Shown here piece after piece: positions 1 through 10,530 of a DNA stretch of 64,000 nucleotides (its first letter is position 1; the number at the start of each line of letters is the position of its first letter). Both the position numbers and the translations under genes were made by a program. The DNA lies in assembly GCA_013339765.2 (NCBI GenBank), contig CM023457.1, positions 44,814,144 through 44,878,143 of the forward strand. Direction: 5' to 3'. The notes beneath the pieces are model-generated. The model was not told the DNA's origin, did no database searches, and saw only the letters and a program-made list of their open reading frames with translations. Source of the stretch: Haemaphysalis longicornis (Eukaryota; Arthropoda; Arachnida; Ixodida; Ixodidae).

Positions 1-119
1 TAGAACTGGGCTGCAACCTTACCTCACTGCCGCAAAATCGACTTAACCAGGCTAAACCACGACCTAAACAGGCTAAACGAGCTTTAACTTGCATATCCAC
101 AGTCAGCAGAGCTAAGCCG

Positions 120-1061
120 CAGGCACATTTTTGCTGAACAATGTTGAGAAGTGCAAAGTATGGTACCAGATTTAGTAGTTTGTGAATGTTTTGCCCATAT
201 AAACGTCTCATTCCACAATTTTTTTTATCTTTGGGTGGGTAGCTGAACTGAGAGACCGAAAAAAAACAGACAGACCAAAATTCTCACATTTGAGCAGCGT
301 TACAAACAATATCATCTTAAAAACATGGCCGCATATCCGCTCCTTTCGTTGCAAATGTTGACGAAAGACGATAGTCAACTGGCACCCCTGGCAAGTAAAT
401 GCATCTATGCTCTTTCCCGCTCACCTCTCATGCTGTTCCTCTCCCGTCTTGTTTGTGCCAAGACAACATGCTAGAGGTTCGCTCAAGTGAAATTAAATTT
501 ACTGCGCTCCACTGCTCCAAGTCGGGTGTCTCGATGCCAGCGCTGCCGTACGACCGAGACGCGCGTGAATCGAGGCACCCTACAATGTTTATGGAACCAC
601 GTTGCCCTACTCCACAAGCATTTCAAGCGCACTGTGGAATCTATCGAGCAGAACCTTTCGTTGCCGTTGCCGTTTGATTTCTTAAATGTCGCCGGATGCT
701 ATAGTTGTGCCGCCAGGCGCTTTAGGCGTCAGTTGGCAGGTAATGTAGTATTTCATTTGCTATCGCAAAAACCAAGAATCCATAATTTTTTTTTAACAAA
801 GGAACACTGCAAATATCACTTATGTATTGATTTTCTGCCTCATATTTGCGTAATGTTTTTTTCTTCAACAATGTTGACAAGCATGAAGACTGCCGCCGGC
901 CTTAGACGTCTAGATTTGGCTGTGAGTATATAAGACTATTGCGCAGCTTCTGTTTCCCTTTGGCCGGGTGGCTGAATCGAGTTCCAGACAGACATAGAGA
1001 CAGACCAAAATTTCTGCGTTTAAGTAGCCCAAAAAAGACTATCATCTTTTAACAAAGCGAG
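120..1061. repeat. Direct repeat pair of a dispersed family with TATA-like boxes
   Basis: Two related segments, about 120-335 and 840-1061, share in the same order: ACAATGTTGA, a TATA-like box (catataaa near 198, tatataag near 928), GGGTGGCTGAA-type sequence, ACAGACCAAAATT and TATCATCTT. The sequence between them (about 355-520) recurs near 44.8 kb. Direct spacing of about 725 bp plus TATA boxes would fit LTR-like or promoter-bearing repeats, but no polyprotein or primer-binding site was seen. The class is unknown. Confidence 0.45.
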
Positions 1062-1461
1062 CTACATACTGACTGTGCTAAGGCTCTGCACTTCCAATCT
1101 CTAATCTGGGGTTACAGCCCCTCGCCACACTTCAAACACTCAAACAGAGGCTTCGAAATGATACCTGCTTGTCCCTCTTTTAAGCCCAACGGCCAAGGGT
1201 TAACGGCATACTTGAACAATCTGTTTAAATAATCATAACCATTCGAAACTCCTGAACCGCTGGCACTTGTCATACATGTCCTCGTTATTTAGCGCAAAAA
1301 GAAGACTGCAGGTACATTTGAGGCAAAATACATGTAATCAACTGGCCGCCCCTGCGTTCAGGTAGTTAGGAACCCTCATTGGGTTGGTTTTTTTTATGAT
1401 AGTAAGTGAAAAAGGTGGCTGCCAAAGACAAAAAATGACGCATTCAAAACTGCGCAGTAAT
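1062..1461. other. Unassigned sequence
   Basis: No coding exon, RNA gene or repeat that I recognise. It is probably intron of the minus-strand WD40 gene. Confidence 0.4.
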
Positions 1462-1469
1462 GTGCTAGC

Positions 1470-1990
1470 ACATGGTTTCTCAAATGGGTTCCGCGGAACC
1501 TAGGGGTTCCGCAGGCCCCTCCTCAGGGTTCCGCGAGCCACTGATAAATTTTCCCTGGTTCCGCAGTCGCAAAGTCTTATATGGCGAACTTGAGGTGCGA
1601 TCGATCTAAGGAACCTCCATTACTCACGCCCGAGTGTCAGTAAGCACATCTCGGCGCATAACAGAAACGCGCGAGCTGCGCAATAAATCTCGCCAGCAGC
1701 TTGTAGCCAGCCAGACTCCGAAAACGGGCCACGTGGTTAAACTATTGCACTTGTATCTCGGTCTTATATTACCCCCATGCGCATTTCTCCTGTTTGGAGA
1801 TAGGTGCCGCTAGCGTACGCATTCGCGTAAAGTCGACGGGGAAAAAAACGATACCTTTGCTTGCTTTTGAATTTATTGCACGTGAATGTAGCATGAACGG
1901 AATGAAAAATGGCAGAAGGGGGGGAGGGGTTCCTTGGCACTTAACGGAACTTAGCAGGGTTCCCTGGGACCAACATGCTTGAGAACCCCT
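1470..1990. mobile_element. hAT-like non-autonomous DNA transposon (MITE)
   Basis: The element is flanked on both sides by the identical 8-bp sequence GTGCTAGC (1462-1469 and 1991-1998), the target-duplication length of hAT transposons. The ends are imperfect inverted repeats (GGTTTCTCAA at the left, TTGAGAACCCC at the right), and GGGTTCC-type sequence recurs inside both ends. At 521 bp it has no transposase, so it is a non-autonomous derivative. The intact duplication suggests a fairly clean insertion. Confidence 0.75.
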
Positions 1991-2239
1991 GTGCTAGCAG
2001 ATGCAAGATGAAAGTAAGCACAAATGGAACAGAACTCCTGCTTGTGCTGTTCCAGCAATGCAAAGGCGGGAAATTTTTAATTGCATTGAACCGACCTCTG
2101 TAAAATTCATCAAGAGCGTGAGGGGTGGATAATGGCACCACAGCCCCTCTGGCGAATCACTGCTCTGCACTTTCCACAGCTTTCACGTTAAGTGGAACTG
2201 CTTTAGTTTTTTTTTTTTTTTTCGGTTAAAAACACTTTT

Positions 2240-2328
2240 CACACGCTGCCATGGAGCTGAGCGAGGGTCTGAAGCCTAGTTCTTTCAAATTAAACAAGGT
2301 TGTATTTTGTCTTCGTGAAACCTTCAAA
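2240..2328. repeat. Right-end fragment of a TTAA-type DNA element
   Basis: The segment matches the right end of the element at 46687-47387: shared blocks include AGTTCTTTCAAA, TAAACAA and TTGTCTTC, ending in a decayed CCTTCAAA terminus. A matching left end was not identified. Confidence 0.4.
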
Positions 2329-2398
2329 CGTGCCCAAAACGGGCGTTTTCGCTCCACCTAAAAAGGGTTTACTACCACCGATGAGAGCAACTGCCTAC

Positions 2399-2628
2399 CT
2401 GGCTGTAGCCGTGTCGAAGAGGACAAGCCTGCCGTCCAGGACAACGCTGGCGATCAGTGCCTCGTGCACAGGTGACACTGACAGGTCACTGATGCCCTGC
2501 CGAGAGCGTAGCTGATGCTTCTGCAGTGGGTGTGACGCACTGCCGTCCCACACAAAGATGCAACCTTCCACGGTCGCAAAGACAAAGCGAAAGGCGTTGT
2601 GCGGCGAGCTCTCCAGTGCCGCGACTGC
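2399..2628 (-). CDS. NEDD1: WD40 protein exon (NEDD1-like), propeller part 3
   Basis: This 230-bp exon has a 3' splice site CTCTTGCAG just upstream (AG at 2630-2629) and a donor CCAG|GTAGGC at 2398-2397. It enters in phase 0 and leaves in phase 2. It encodes about 76 residues with two WD40 blades: one ends in the classic CIFVWD, the next contains ISDLSVSPVHEALIASVV followed by DGRLVLFDT. The spacing and wording match the NEDD1 propeller (IVTLWD ... ICFSPVNELL ... RIILYDT from memory of the family). NEDD1 targets the gamma-tubulin ring complex to centrosomes and spindles. It follows the 6861-6998 exon in frame; the rest of the gene is off the left edge. WD40 coding is secure; the NEDD1 identity is an inference from alignment by eye. 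Confidence 0.65.
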
Positions 2629-2799
2629 CTGCAAGAGGGCCAATGCCAGTAATCAGTAGCTCCAAAAACATCCATGCGATGTATAGTCATGGACAAATAA
2701 AAAGTGAACGCGGAAATATGAACCGGGAGAGGCAAAATTGAAGAATATGGCTCGTGAAGCCCACATTTATGGCGGCGGTTGTGGGTTAGTAAGAACAAT

Positions 2800-3018
2800 T
2801 TGATTGATTATTTGATTGTGGGGGTTTAACGCACCGATGCTATCGCAGGCGATAAGGCGTGCCGTCGTGGAGGCCTCCGGGTTAATTTTGACCACCTGGG
2901 GATTTTTAACGTGCGCCAAAATTTCGAACACACGGGCGTCTTGGCTTTTCGCCTCCATCAGAAAAGTGGCCGCCACCGCCGCCGGGTGTCGAACCCGCGT
3001 TCTTGGGCTCAGCAACAT
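2800..3018 (-). mobile_element. tRNA-derived SINE (Ruka-like), reverse orientation
   Basis: Reverse complement shows the shared body: a tRNA-like head with a B-box-like GGGTTCGACAC, GCCTCC/TTTTCTGATGGAGG linker, the conserved TGGTCAAAATTAACCCGGAG core, and a tail with TTAAACCCCC and ATCAATCAAA. The same body occurs at eight other places in the window. Confidence 0.8.
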
Positions 3019-4069
3019 TTGAAAAGCCACATTGCCGAACGTTGTTACAGAGGTATAAAGCTACGTGACAATTCGACTTGCATAGAAAAAAATTGCACTA
3101 CAGTCAAACCCCGCGACAATGAAATCCCACGAATATGAATTTCCTGCGGCAACAAAATATTTTCGGATCTCCAGCGAACGTCGATAGAAACCCATGTATT
3201 TCATATCTTGCGGCAACGAAATGTTTTTGGAAAGTGATCCCGCATTAACGAAATTCGCTGCCAGTACGGCCGGCCTTTCATCTACCCATTTCAGGTGACC
3301 AGTATCTAATAAGCGCTCAAATGCATTTTTTTTTTCACACTTGAACTGCGTAAACTTCTGCCACTGTACGCTTGCATAGCCATCACATTTGTGTGCATAA
3401 AAGACCGTGCAACAGACGGCCATTCGTGGAGGCAGCCTTGCAGCGACACCACCAGGGGGCAACACTTGGTGACTCATGCCATGTCTTTGCTTTGTCTTGG
3501 CCTACGGCTATTATAGCCGACTACTGCTGAACAGCACGCGTGCGTTCTGTGGCAACCAGCACGTTTGCTCTCATGCTCTCAATCAAAAGCAGAAGTCTTT
3601 ATTGCTACCAGACAAGGGAACCATCATTGTCCAAGTCGGTGGCCCAAGTGGAAGAAGGGAGGACAGCGCCGACGAGTTTGGAACTGCCTGCAGCTCCATC
3701 TACCGTTTTAAAAAGCAAGGACGCCCCTGTTTAATGGCACACGTGCACAAAAAAAACAGTCACGGCTGTGGCCTTTCTGGACCTCAACAAAGTGGTGCCC
3801 ACTTAGCTTTGTGGACAGCATTGGAACAACGAGGTGCCATTGTCTGGCAAAGTTCGTCAATCGCAGAAGAAGCTGGACTTTGCTTGTATGCTCGGACACA
3901 CTCGGTGCCAAGGGCCAGGGAGAAGAACGTGCAGAGAAGGCGAACTAGCAGGATGTTTGGGTGCGTTTGACACGATTTGGTCGTTCTTAGGCGCGCACGA
4001 CTAGCAAGGAAGCACTTGTAGTGTGAGAGCTGAGCTGTGAAGTTGCTGCAAGGTAAGGCTCGCAAAGTA

Positions 4070-5185
4070 CCGTATTTTCCAGTCTATAAGTCGCACTTTT
4101 GTTTAAGTCACACCCCTTAAAGCAACATTTTTTTGGAAGAAAAACGTATATAGGTCACACAGGTTTAAAAGACGCACCAGTGTACAAAACGCACTTGTTA
4201 ATCAGGTAAACTCATAGAAGATCAGCTCGTTTGAAAGTCCGGTGAAAGTACAGGTGCCGTCAAAAGTAATTGGAGCACGGGAGCTGCGGCCGAACCGCAT
4301 AGGAGCGCCGTGCAGCTGCCCCGGCGGTAAACGAAAGGAGCAGAACACGCATGCGCGCCTGCCGGCGGCGATAGCCCATCTATACTTCTGAACCCACGAA
4401 TTCTTTTAACTCGGTTTTGAGCGTTGTTCGCAGTATACTGGTCTCGACGATGGCACTGATAGCAGACCCACCTAAAAATATTAGAAAACAAAAAATTGTC
4501 ACTTCAGATCCCTGCGACTGCGACGCTTCTCCAGCAGCTCGCGTGCGCTGAAAGCGTGTGAGCGCGCTGACAGATACCGCCTGTGCTATCAGCGCCATCG
4601 CTGAGACCAGTATGCTGCGAATAATACTCGAAGCCGCGTTAAGAGTGGGTTGAGAAGTATAGATGGGCTATCACCGTAGGCAGGTGCGCATGCGTGTTCT
4701 GCTCCTTTCGTTTACCGCCGTTGTAGCTACACGGCGCTCCTATGCGGTTCGGCCACAGCTCCCGTGCTCCAATTACTTCTGACCGCACCTGTACATGGTT
4801 GTGACGGCCGCCGCCTCTGAACGCATCAGCCGATAAGCAGTGCTAGACACGTGCGTCTACTGTCCAAAGTCTAGACAGAACTAACTTCTCAAAACTGGTT
4901 TTCCTGACACACACAGATGGCATGTACTTGCAGACAGCGTTTAGGCAAAACCATCGAAGCCTTTTTCCTCAGACTCGCTAACAAATAATTCATTCATTTA
5001 ACAATAGAGCTGTGTCTCTTAATGAGCGCTGATATCACTCAGCATACAAGCACCTTTTCGAGCGCGGACCACACGCGGCCGCCACGTACCGGATTTATTC
5101 CATAAATAAACCGCACCAGTGGATAAGACCCACCAACGAAAATTTCAGAAAAAAAAAAACGTGACTTGCACACCAGTAAATACGG
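4070..5185. mobile_element. Nested DNA transposon with CCGTATTT ends
   Basis: Left end CCGTATTTTCCAGTCTATAA and right end CACCAGTAAATACGG are imperfect inverted repeats, with TA outside each end (4068-4069, 5186-5187). Subterminal blocks (GTCGCAC, AAACCGCACCAGT) are typical of MITEs with this terminus. No coding capacity. It contains the palindromic element at 4251-4791. Confidence 0.6.
4251..4791. mobile_element. Palindromic (fold-back) DNA element, innermost of the nest
   Basis: About 150 bp at the left (4251-4400) is nearly the reverse complement of about 150 bp at the right (4640-4791). Matching blocks include AATTGGAGCACGGGAGCTG, CGAACCGCATAGGAGCGCC, TTTACCGCCG and GAGCAGAACACGCATGCG. 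The loop is about 240 bp. TA lies on both flanks (4249-4250, 4792-4793). No ORF of note. Confidence 0.7.
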
Positions 5186-5329
5186 TAATATAACCAACTT
5201 TCGGAAATAAATTTTCAGTTTGCGGTGATTTTCCTGTCGTTTATGTGTTATTCTCGCGACAACGAAATTCCCGCAAAAGCGAGTTTTTCAGCTTTCCACG
5301 GAGGATTCGTCACTGCAGTGTTGGACTGT

Positions 5330-6169
5330 ATTAGTGCATTCCTGTTCATATTTTCATGTTTGCATTTCATTCGTTCATGACTGTAAATGCTTCAACTGCT
5401 GTGAAATTTCCGTGTCTTTCAGGTACAGTAACCGACAGTGTTTTCTGACTCCAAAAATTCGGACTTGCTGGATATTTTGGACTTTCCCGAGGAACCGCCA
5501 GGTGTGCCATAGGAGTAACGGCTCACGGATTTTTCGCACCGCTCTTTTATTCGGACTATTTGTCGTTCCCCTACAGGTCCGAAAAATCGGTCGACTACTG
5601 TATTTAAAAGACAGACCAAGCCTGTCCTCGACCTACGTTGAAGTGACCTGCCCCAATTGCTTCTTGAGTTAAGAAGTTTGTGCAGCAGCCAGAAAACTAA
5701 ACCCAGTTTCACCGAGTATGAAATATGCTGAAACATCGACGCTGTTGGTGTAACTTTGCAAAGATTCTGTTCAGCTTCAGCTTCTCCCTTGCATGTTACA
5801 TTATACCCCTGTCACACGGCAAATCTAATGTCATTCAAAGTGAATGACATTAACTGTTAATCACACTCGGTTTGGCTGTGCGGATCTACACGGTGAAAGA
5901 AAGGTCATTTGATAGTGAATGCGAAAGTGTGGAGGAAAGTGTGGCGAAAAGTGTGAGGGGAGCGCGGCGTTACAGATAGGAAGCCGCCAGCACGCCTGCG
6001 TGCTTGCACGTGGTGCTAAGGCTGCGTGGGCTCATGCAACCACGTAATATTTGCGGAGCGGTTCAACAACGACTATACAAACAACATGCTCAACTGGCGG
6101 CGACCCCTGACTGATAACAGCACAGTAGCGCACGCGCCGTAACTTCGCTGATCAACGTCGATCACTTCC
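5330..6169. other. Unassigned; possible MITE end near 5811
   Basis: No exon recognised. From about 5811, CCCCTGTCACACGG followed by short inverted blocks (TGTCATTCAAAGTGAATGACA) looks like the left end of a DNA element. A similar start (CCCGTGTGACACG) occurs near 52990. No right end was found. Confidence 0.3.
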
Positions 6170-6265
6170 TGAGATGCAGCAGCTATGTGCCATGACCGAG
6201 AAGACCACAGTTCACGCTGCGCACAAATTTCGCATTAGGGAGTATAGTAATCTTCAGCAATTTTT
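6170..6265 (+). repeat. Copy of a recurrent segment encoding a KFRIREY-like peptide
   Basis: Contains GCAGCAGCTATG and AAATTTCGCATTAGGGAG. Homologous segments lie at about 53750-53850 (minus) and 60767-60822 (plus). In all three the matching frame reads K(F/Y)RI..Y.N.Q. The family is not recognised. Confidence 0.45.
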
Positions 6266-6660
6266 CGTTACGAATTTTTTCTGTAACTGGGAACCGGTTT
6301 CTACGGGGTACAGAAACCTGCTTCATAGAGAGCGCGACACGATACCAGAAGGGACTGTTAAGGCCCACACTAGAACAGCTCCGCTGTGAATACCAAGCCA
6401 TGCTTGGCTGTAGCCGTGTACCCACAAGAAGTGGTATACTATTGGGCAGAAGTTTCGCGACACACATAAGTGCAAGTAAATTTTCCGTCGAAGCCAAACA
6501 CACACCACATTTCGTTACAAAGCCACTACACCTCTGCCATTTGAACCTAGTGGGCACGTGTGCTACTCGAACCACCTCCCACTGTATCAACTGCAACTGC
6601 TACAGGCACTATTCTGGGTCTCCTTTAGCACAGGTAAGCTATCCCAGTCTTAGAAGAATA

Positions 6661-6845
6661 TGGGATCCAACGCACAAAAGCTACACTGGGCTACAAGGTA
6701 TGCTGTAGTGGAGGGCTCCAGATTAATTTTGGCCCCCTGGGGATCTCACTTGCGGGCAGAAATCTTGATACACGGGTGTTCCCGCTTGTTGCCTCCATCT
6801 GAAAAGCGGCCACTGCGGCTGGATCGCACCCGCATCGTTGGGTTC
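6661..6845 (-). mobile_element. tRNA-derived SINE (Ruka-like), reverse orientation
   Basis: Has the SINE core (GAGGGCTCCAGATTAATTTT, CCCTGGGGATC) and the TGCCTCCATCTGAAAAGCGG block, with the tRNA-like head at its right end. It stops only about 15 bp from the splice donor of the WD40 exon at 6861. Confidence 0.8.
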
Positions 6846-6860
6846 CCGGCCTCCACCAAC

Positions 6861-6998
6861 CTTTCCTGTGGGCTCACAGATGCTCTGGGTTCCGTTGCTG
6901 TCCAGGCCACGAACAGCAACGCTGCCATCGCACGACGCACTCACGACGAGGCTGCCATCATTGGCGAAAGCGATGCCCGTTACTGTCTTGTTGTGGGG
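6861..6998 (-). CDS. NEDD1: WD40 protein exon (NEDD1-like), propeller part 2
   Basis: A 138-bp exon, 46 codons, phase 0 at both ends. The 3' splice site is CGACCTCGCAG and the donor is GAAAG|GTTGGT. It encodes one WD40 blade: VTGIAFANDGSLVVSASCD, GSVAVRGL and then a loop. It joins in frame between the SYK that ends the 15868-15984 exon and the AVAAL that starts the 2399-2628 exon. The join follows NEDD1 blade spacing without gaps. The canonical W-D pair is replaced by R-G here, as NEDD1 blades also vary at this position. The intron to the next exon is about 4.2 kb and holds a nest of DNA transposons. Confidence 0.65.
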
Positions 6999-7657
6999 CT
7001 GCGAGGTCGAAAGATGAGAGAATATATTGCAGGAAAACGAGCTAAGTCAAAGTGTGCTTGTTTTAACGGGGCCAAGAAGACAAAATACATTTTTGGTTAA
7101 TTCGAAAAAAAAAAAAAAAAGGCTTCAGTATCTCACTCAGCTCCATTCTAGCCGTGAAAGATGTTTCCTAACCGAAAAAACGCAAGTAGTATTGAAAAAA
7201 AAAGGGACTCGGACACATGGAAAAACGTGCTTGCTGCTGTAAAGTTTGATACCCCTTTCTTAATTGGAGCCAACCAAAAATCCGGAACAGTCCATTCCGC
7301 GAAATTCAAGCCGGTTAGATTACGCTGTTCACCATGCTGAAAGCCGGTGAAGCAGACGGCTGCAGCGAAGCTCTCCCACTGCAGGACGCCGGTGCGGCCA
7401 ATAGTGGTGCTGTCAAGGCGAAGCAGCGTGCCCTCTTTAGGTGTCGCACACTCCCTATAAGGTTTGCACAGACTTGGGCAAAACAGGTGCGTACCAATGC
7501 ATTTGCTGTGTGCCGGAGTACGTCCATTTACGCGCTCGCACACTATTACGCACCAACTTCTGTGTTTGTGCCTTTACCAGCTAACTGTCTCGCAATCTAG
7601 CATGTCGGATACTAAATGGTCCTGTTGTTGACGATGCTCCTTCAAACAACTATTAGC
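6999..7657. other. Unassigned intron-like sequence
   Basis: Presumed intron of the minus-strand WD40 gene, with an A-rich run near 7106-7121. A minus frame at about 7330-7450 looks protein-like but its phase does not fit between the two flanking WD40 exons, so no exon is called. Confidence 0.4.
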
Positions 7658-8464
7658 AAGAAGGGGCCATGCAGACAAAACACAAGTTTGGTTAATTCCA
7701 AAAGATTGCCTCGTTAGAAATCATACTACATTACTTCTAACACTCACTATTCGCTCAAATAAGCTATAACAATTAGAAAAAAAAAAGGGAAATGGCCATG
7801 TGACCGCACTAAGCTCATTTCCCGCAACAGAACCTATGATTTCATATGCCCAGCGTGCAATTGGCTGAGGCGGCAAAAAGCAAGAGCAAATTAGACAGGG
7901 CTTAAAAACCTGCCGAATGTGCTATTTGCGCTTAAATGTAATGCATATTCACTTTACAGCAGTAAGAATGATGAAGTAAACAGTGGAAGTTGAGAAAATA
8001 CGCTTAAGCATAGAAGTACCGATGCGCACTGCTGTTGGTACTGGGCACACTAAGCTTGCTTAAGCTGCACAGCAATCCGCTGCTCTGCAGTCGTCTTACA
8101 CGACACTGGCCACTGGCGTAACCGATGTCTTACGTGACCCTGTTTGTCGAGCATACTCCATGTTTCGCAAAAACGATTACCTCTACAGTCGCAAAAAACA
8201 AGCCAGGTGTAAATACGGTCAAAAAACAAAGCAGCGGCGGACAACGTCCCCGTCTACCTATGGTAGCACCATCTGGGAGGACTGACGGCAAGCAAGGGCA
8301 CAGAGCCACGCACTGAAAGTTTGTTTAAATACCTGCCCTCATGACTTCATGGCAGATGTCACGGAAACACACGATTTGACGGAAGAATCAAAATTTTAAC
8401 CTAAATTGATTAGCTGACCAGGAGAAACGTTCCTGTAATACAACACGACATCCGAATCTCACTG

Positions 8465-9426
8465 ATTGAGCACGTGCTCATAGAAATTTTTCCCACGAGA
8501 AGGAGACAAAAGGAAAATAGCCTTTTTGTACTAAACATCTACAGTAACCCCCGAAAAAAGCACAATTTTTCAACTCTTTTCCGGAAGGCAATAGACATCG
8601 CAAAAAGGCAACCCCTACTCATAGTGGGTGATTTTAACGCCCCGTGTACGGCTTGGGGATACGCCAGAGACACACCCAAGGGCAAACAACTCGGGAAACC
8701 ACTCAGCAAGAAAGACTGTCTCTCATAACTGATCCCGCTCACCCCACGCGGTACGGCAACAGCATCAGCATGGACACCACTCCGGATCTCGCTTTTACCA
8801 AGTACGCATCTCAGGTCGCCTGGAATAACACCCAGGAAAATCTGGGGAGCGACCACCTCATTATATCTATCCAAATAAGTGCTGGCCCACTAAACCCAAA
8901 GGGCACAAAATCAAGGTTGTCGAGATGGGACGACTTCAGAACCCTGAGACTTGCTGAGTGTGACCACGACGGTGGTATGCCGGACATAACCGACATCGAC
9001 ACATGGTCAGCACAGCTGAAGGCGCACGTCGAGAAATCTACGAAAACCATACCAGAGGAGGCGGGTTTTGCGACAGCTGATTCTCGCCTACTTCACATGT
9101 GGGAAGCCAAACAGGGATTAGAGAAACGGCTTAAGAAGCAAAAACACAACCGCACCCTGAGAAGACGAATAGCTAGATTAAACTGCGAAATTCAAGAACA
9201 CGCTAATCTACTCTCGCGCCAGCAATGGCACGAAACGTGTGAATGCATGGACATCCAGATCGGGCTCCCCAAAACATGGAACATTCTGCGATGCCTTATG
9301 AATCCTGAGTCGGGTAAAACCGTGCAGCAATTAAATTTAAACAGAATTCTCCACGTGCACAACGGGACAAATACCGAGCTCATACAAATAATCAAAGACA
9401 AGTACGTCGGCTCCAATCCCCCGTAA
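8465..9426 (+). pseudogene. LINE endonuclease fragment and linker (frameshifted)
   Basis: Two overlapping frames. The first (to 8728) encodes the end of the endonuclease: strand SLFVLNIYSNP, then LLIVGDFNAPCTAWGY with the metal-binding D and N. The reading moves frame near 8640-8720 to continue through TPDLAFTKYA and LGSDHLIISIQI (the SDH catalytic motif) and a linker of about 200 residues. A stop at 9426 separates it from the RT frame. It is a decayed copy that cannot make a full protein. Confidence 0.8.
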
Positions 9427-10522
9427 AGCTCCCGGACTCCTCCGGACCAGAGAACACCTTACTTGACCGACCAATCACCGTCGAGGAACTCCGTGCGGTT
9501 GTTCAAAAGCTGCGGACGAAGTCGACACCGGGACCCGATGGCATATCCAACAAGACGCTTAGAAACCTCGACGAGCCTTCCCTCACTGCGCTAGCTAAAT
9601 TCATGAACGAGTGCTGGTTGAGGGGCAGCCTTCCAAAAATCTGGAAGACTGCAAAAATAGTCATGATACCTAAACCTGGGAAAAAGCTTCACATTGACAA
9701 CTTAAGACCAATCTCTTTAACATCTTGTATTGGCAAGCTCCTCGAACACGTCGTTCTTAACTGTATCAGCAACTACATGGACGACAATGACCTATATCCG
9801 CACACTATGATAGGGTTCAGAGCGAAGCTTTCTACCCAGGATATTATGCTACAAATCAAACATCAAATAATCGACGGGACAAAGTTTCTCCTTTGGACAC
9901 AAGGGCAATCTTAGGTCTTGACCTCACCAAGGCTTTTGATAACGTCAGACACGAAGCGATACTAGACGGGCTAGCCAAGATAGCCCCGGGGAAGCGAGTA
10001 TACAATTACATCCGAGAGTTCCTTACAAACAGGACTGCTTCCCTTTCCGTCGGCAACCTTGAGTCGGGTGACTTTGCCCTGGGTGGTAGGGGTACACCTC
10101 AAGGGTCTGTGCTCTCCCCATTTCTTTTCAATGTCTCACTCTTAGGCCTGCCTGAGAGATTAAGCAACATCAAAGGCCTTCACCACAGTCTGTACGCCGA
10201 CGACATTACTCTGTGGATTGGCGGCGGCGGCGATGGCCACATTCAAGACACCCTACAAAAGGCAGTAGACATAGTGCAAAATTATGTTCGAGAACGAGGA
10301 CTGGACTGTTCTCCTCAAAAATCCGAGTTGCTCATCTACCGGCCTACCAGTAGGGGACGGAAGAGAGACCCATCGAATCCCGACATCTGCGTCTACGCCA
10401 ACAACCAGAAGATCCCAGTTGTCAACACCATTAGAATCCTCGGCCTACGACTGCAATCGAATGGTCACAACAAAGAGACAATCCTTCATTTCGAGAAGAG
10501 CACTCAGCTCATCCTGCGTTAA
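9427..10522 (+). pseudogene. LINE reverse transcriptase domain (frameshifted)
   Basis: RT motifs in order: TVEELRAVV, TKSTPGPDGISNKTL, IVMIPKPGK, LRPISLTSCIGKLLE, GFRAKLSTQD; then after a frame break near 9900, LGLDLTKAFDNV, GTPQGSVLSPFLFNV and the catalytic YADDITLW. The glycine of the usual GFR(x)G motif is altered (GFRAK). The frame closes at 10522 and resumes at 10531. The palm motifs are complete, but at least two frame breaks and a stop make it non-functional. Confidence 0.85.
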
Positions 10523-10530
10523 TCTCTATA

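Larger units (their letters stand above)
3101..5328. mobile_element. TA-flanked DNA transposon (pogo/mariner-like), outer member of a nest
   Basis: The terminal inverted repeats are CAGTCAAACCCCGCGAC at the left and its imperfect counterpart ending GTTGGACTG at the right, with TA on both outer sides (3099-3100 and 5329-5330). Subterminal motifs of the CGACAACGAAATTCC type recur near both ends (3109-3250 and 5250-5285). No transposase frame remains. Another DNA element (4070-5185) sits inside it. Confidence 0.5.

Noticed and set aside
7327..7452. Minus-strand frame CATPKEGTLLRLDSTTIG... as an extra WD40 exon
   Set aside because: It has a weak 3' splice site and CATG|GTGAAC donor, but its phase cannot join the phase-0 exons at 15868-15984 and 6861-6998, which fit each other directly.
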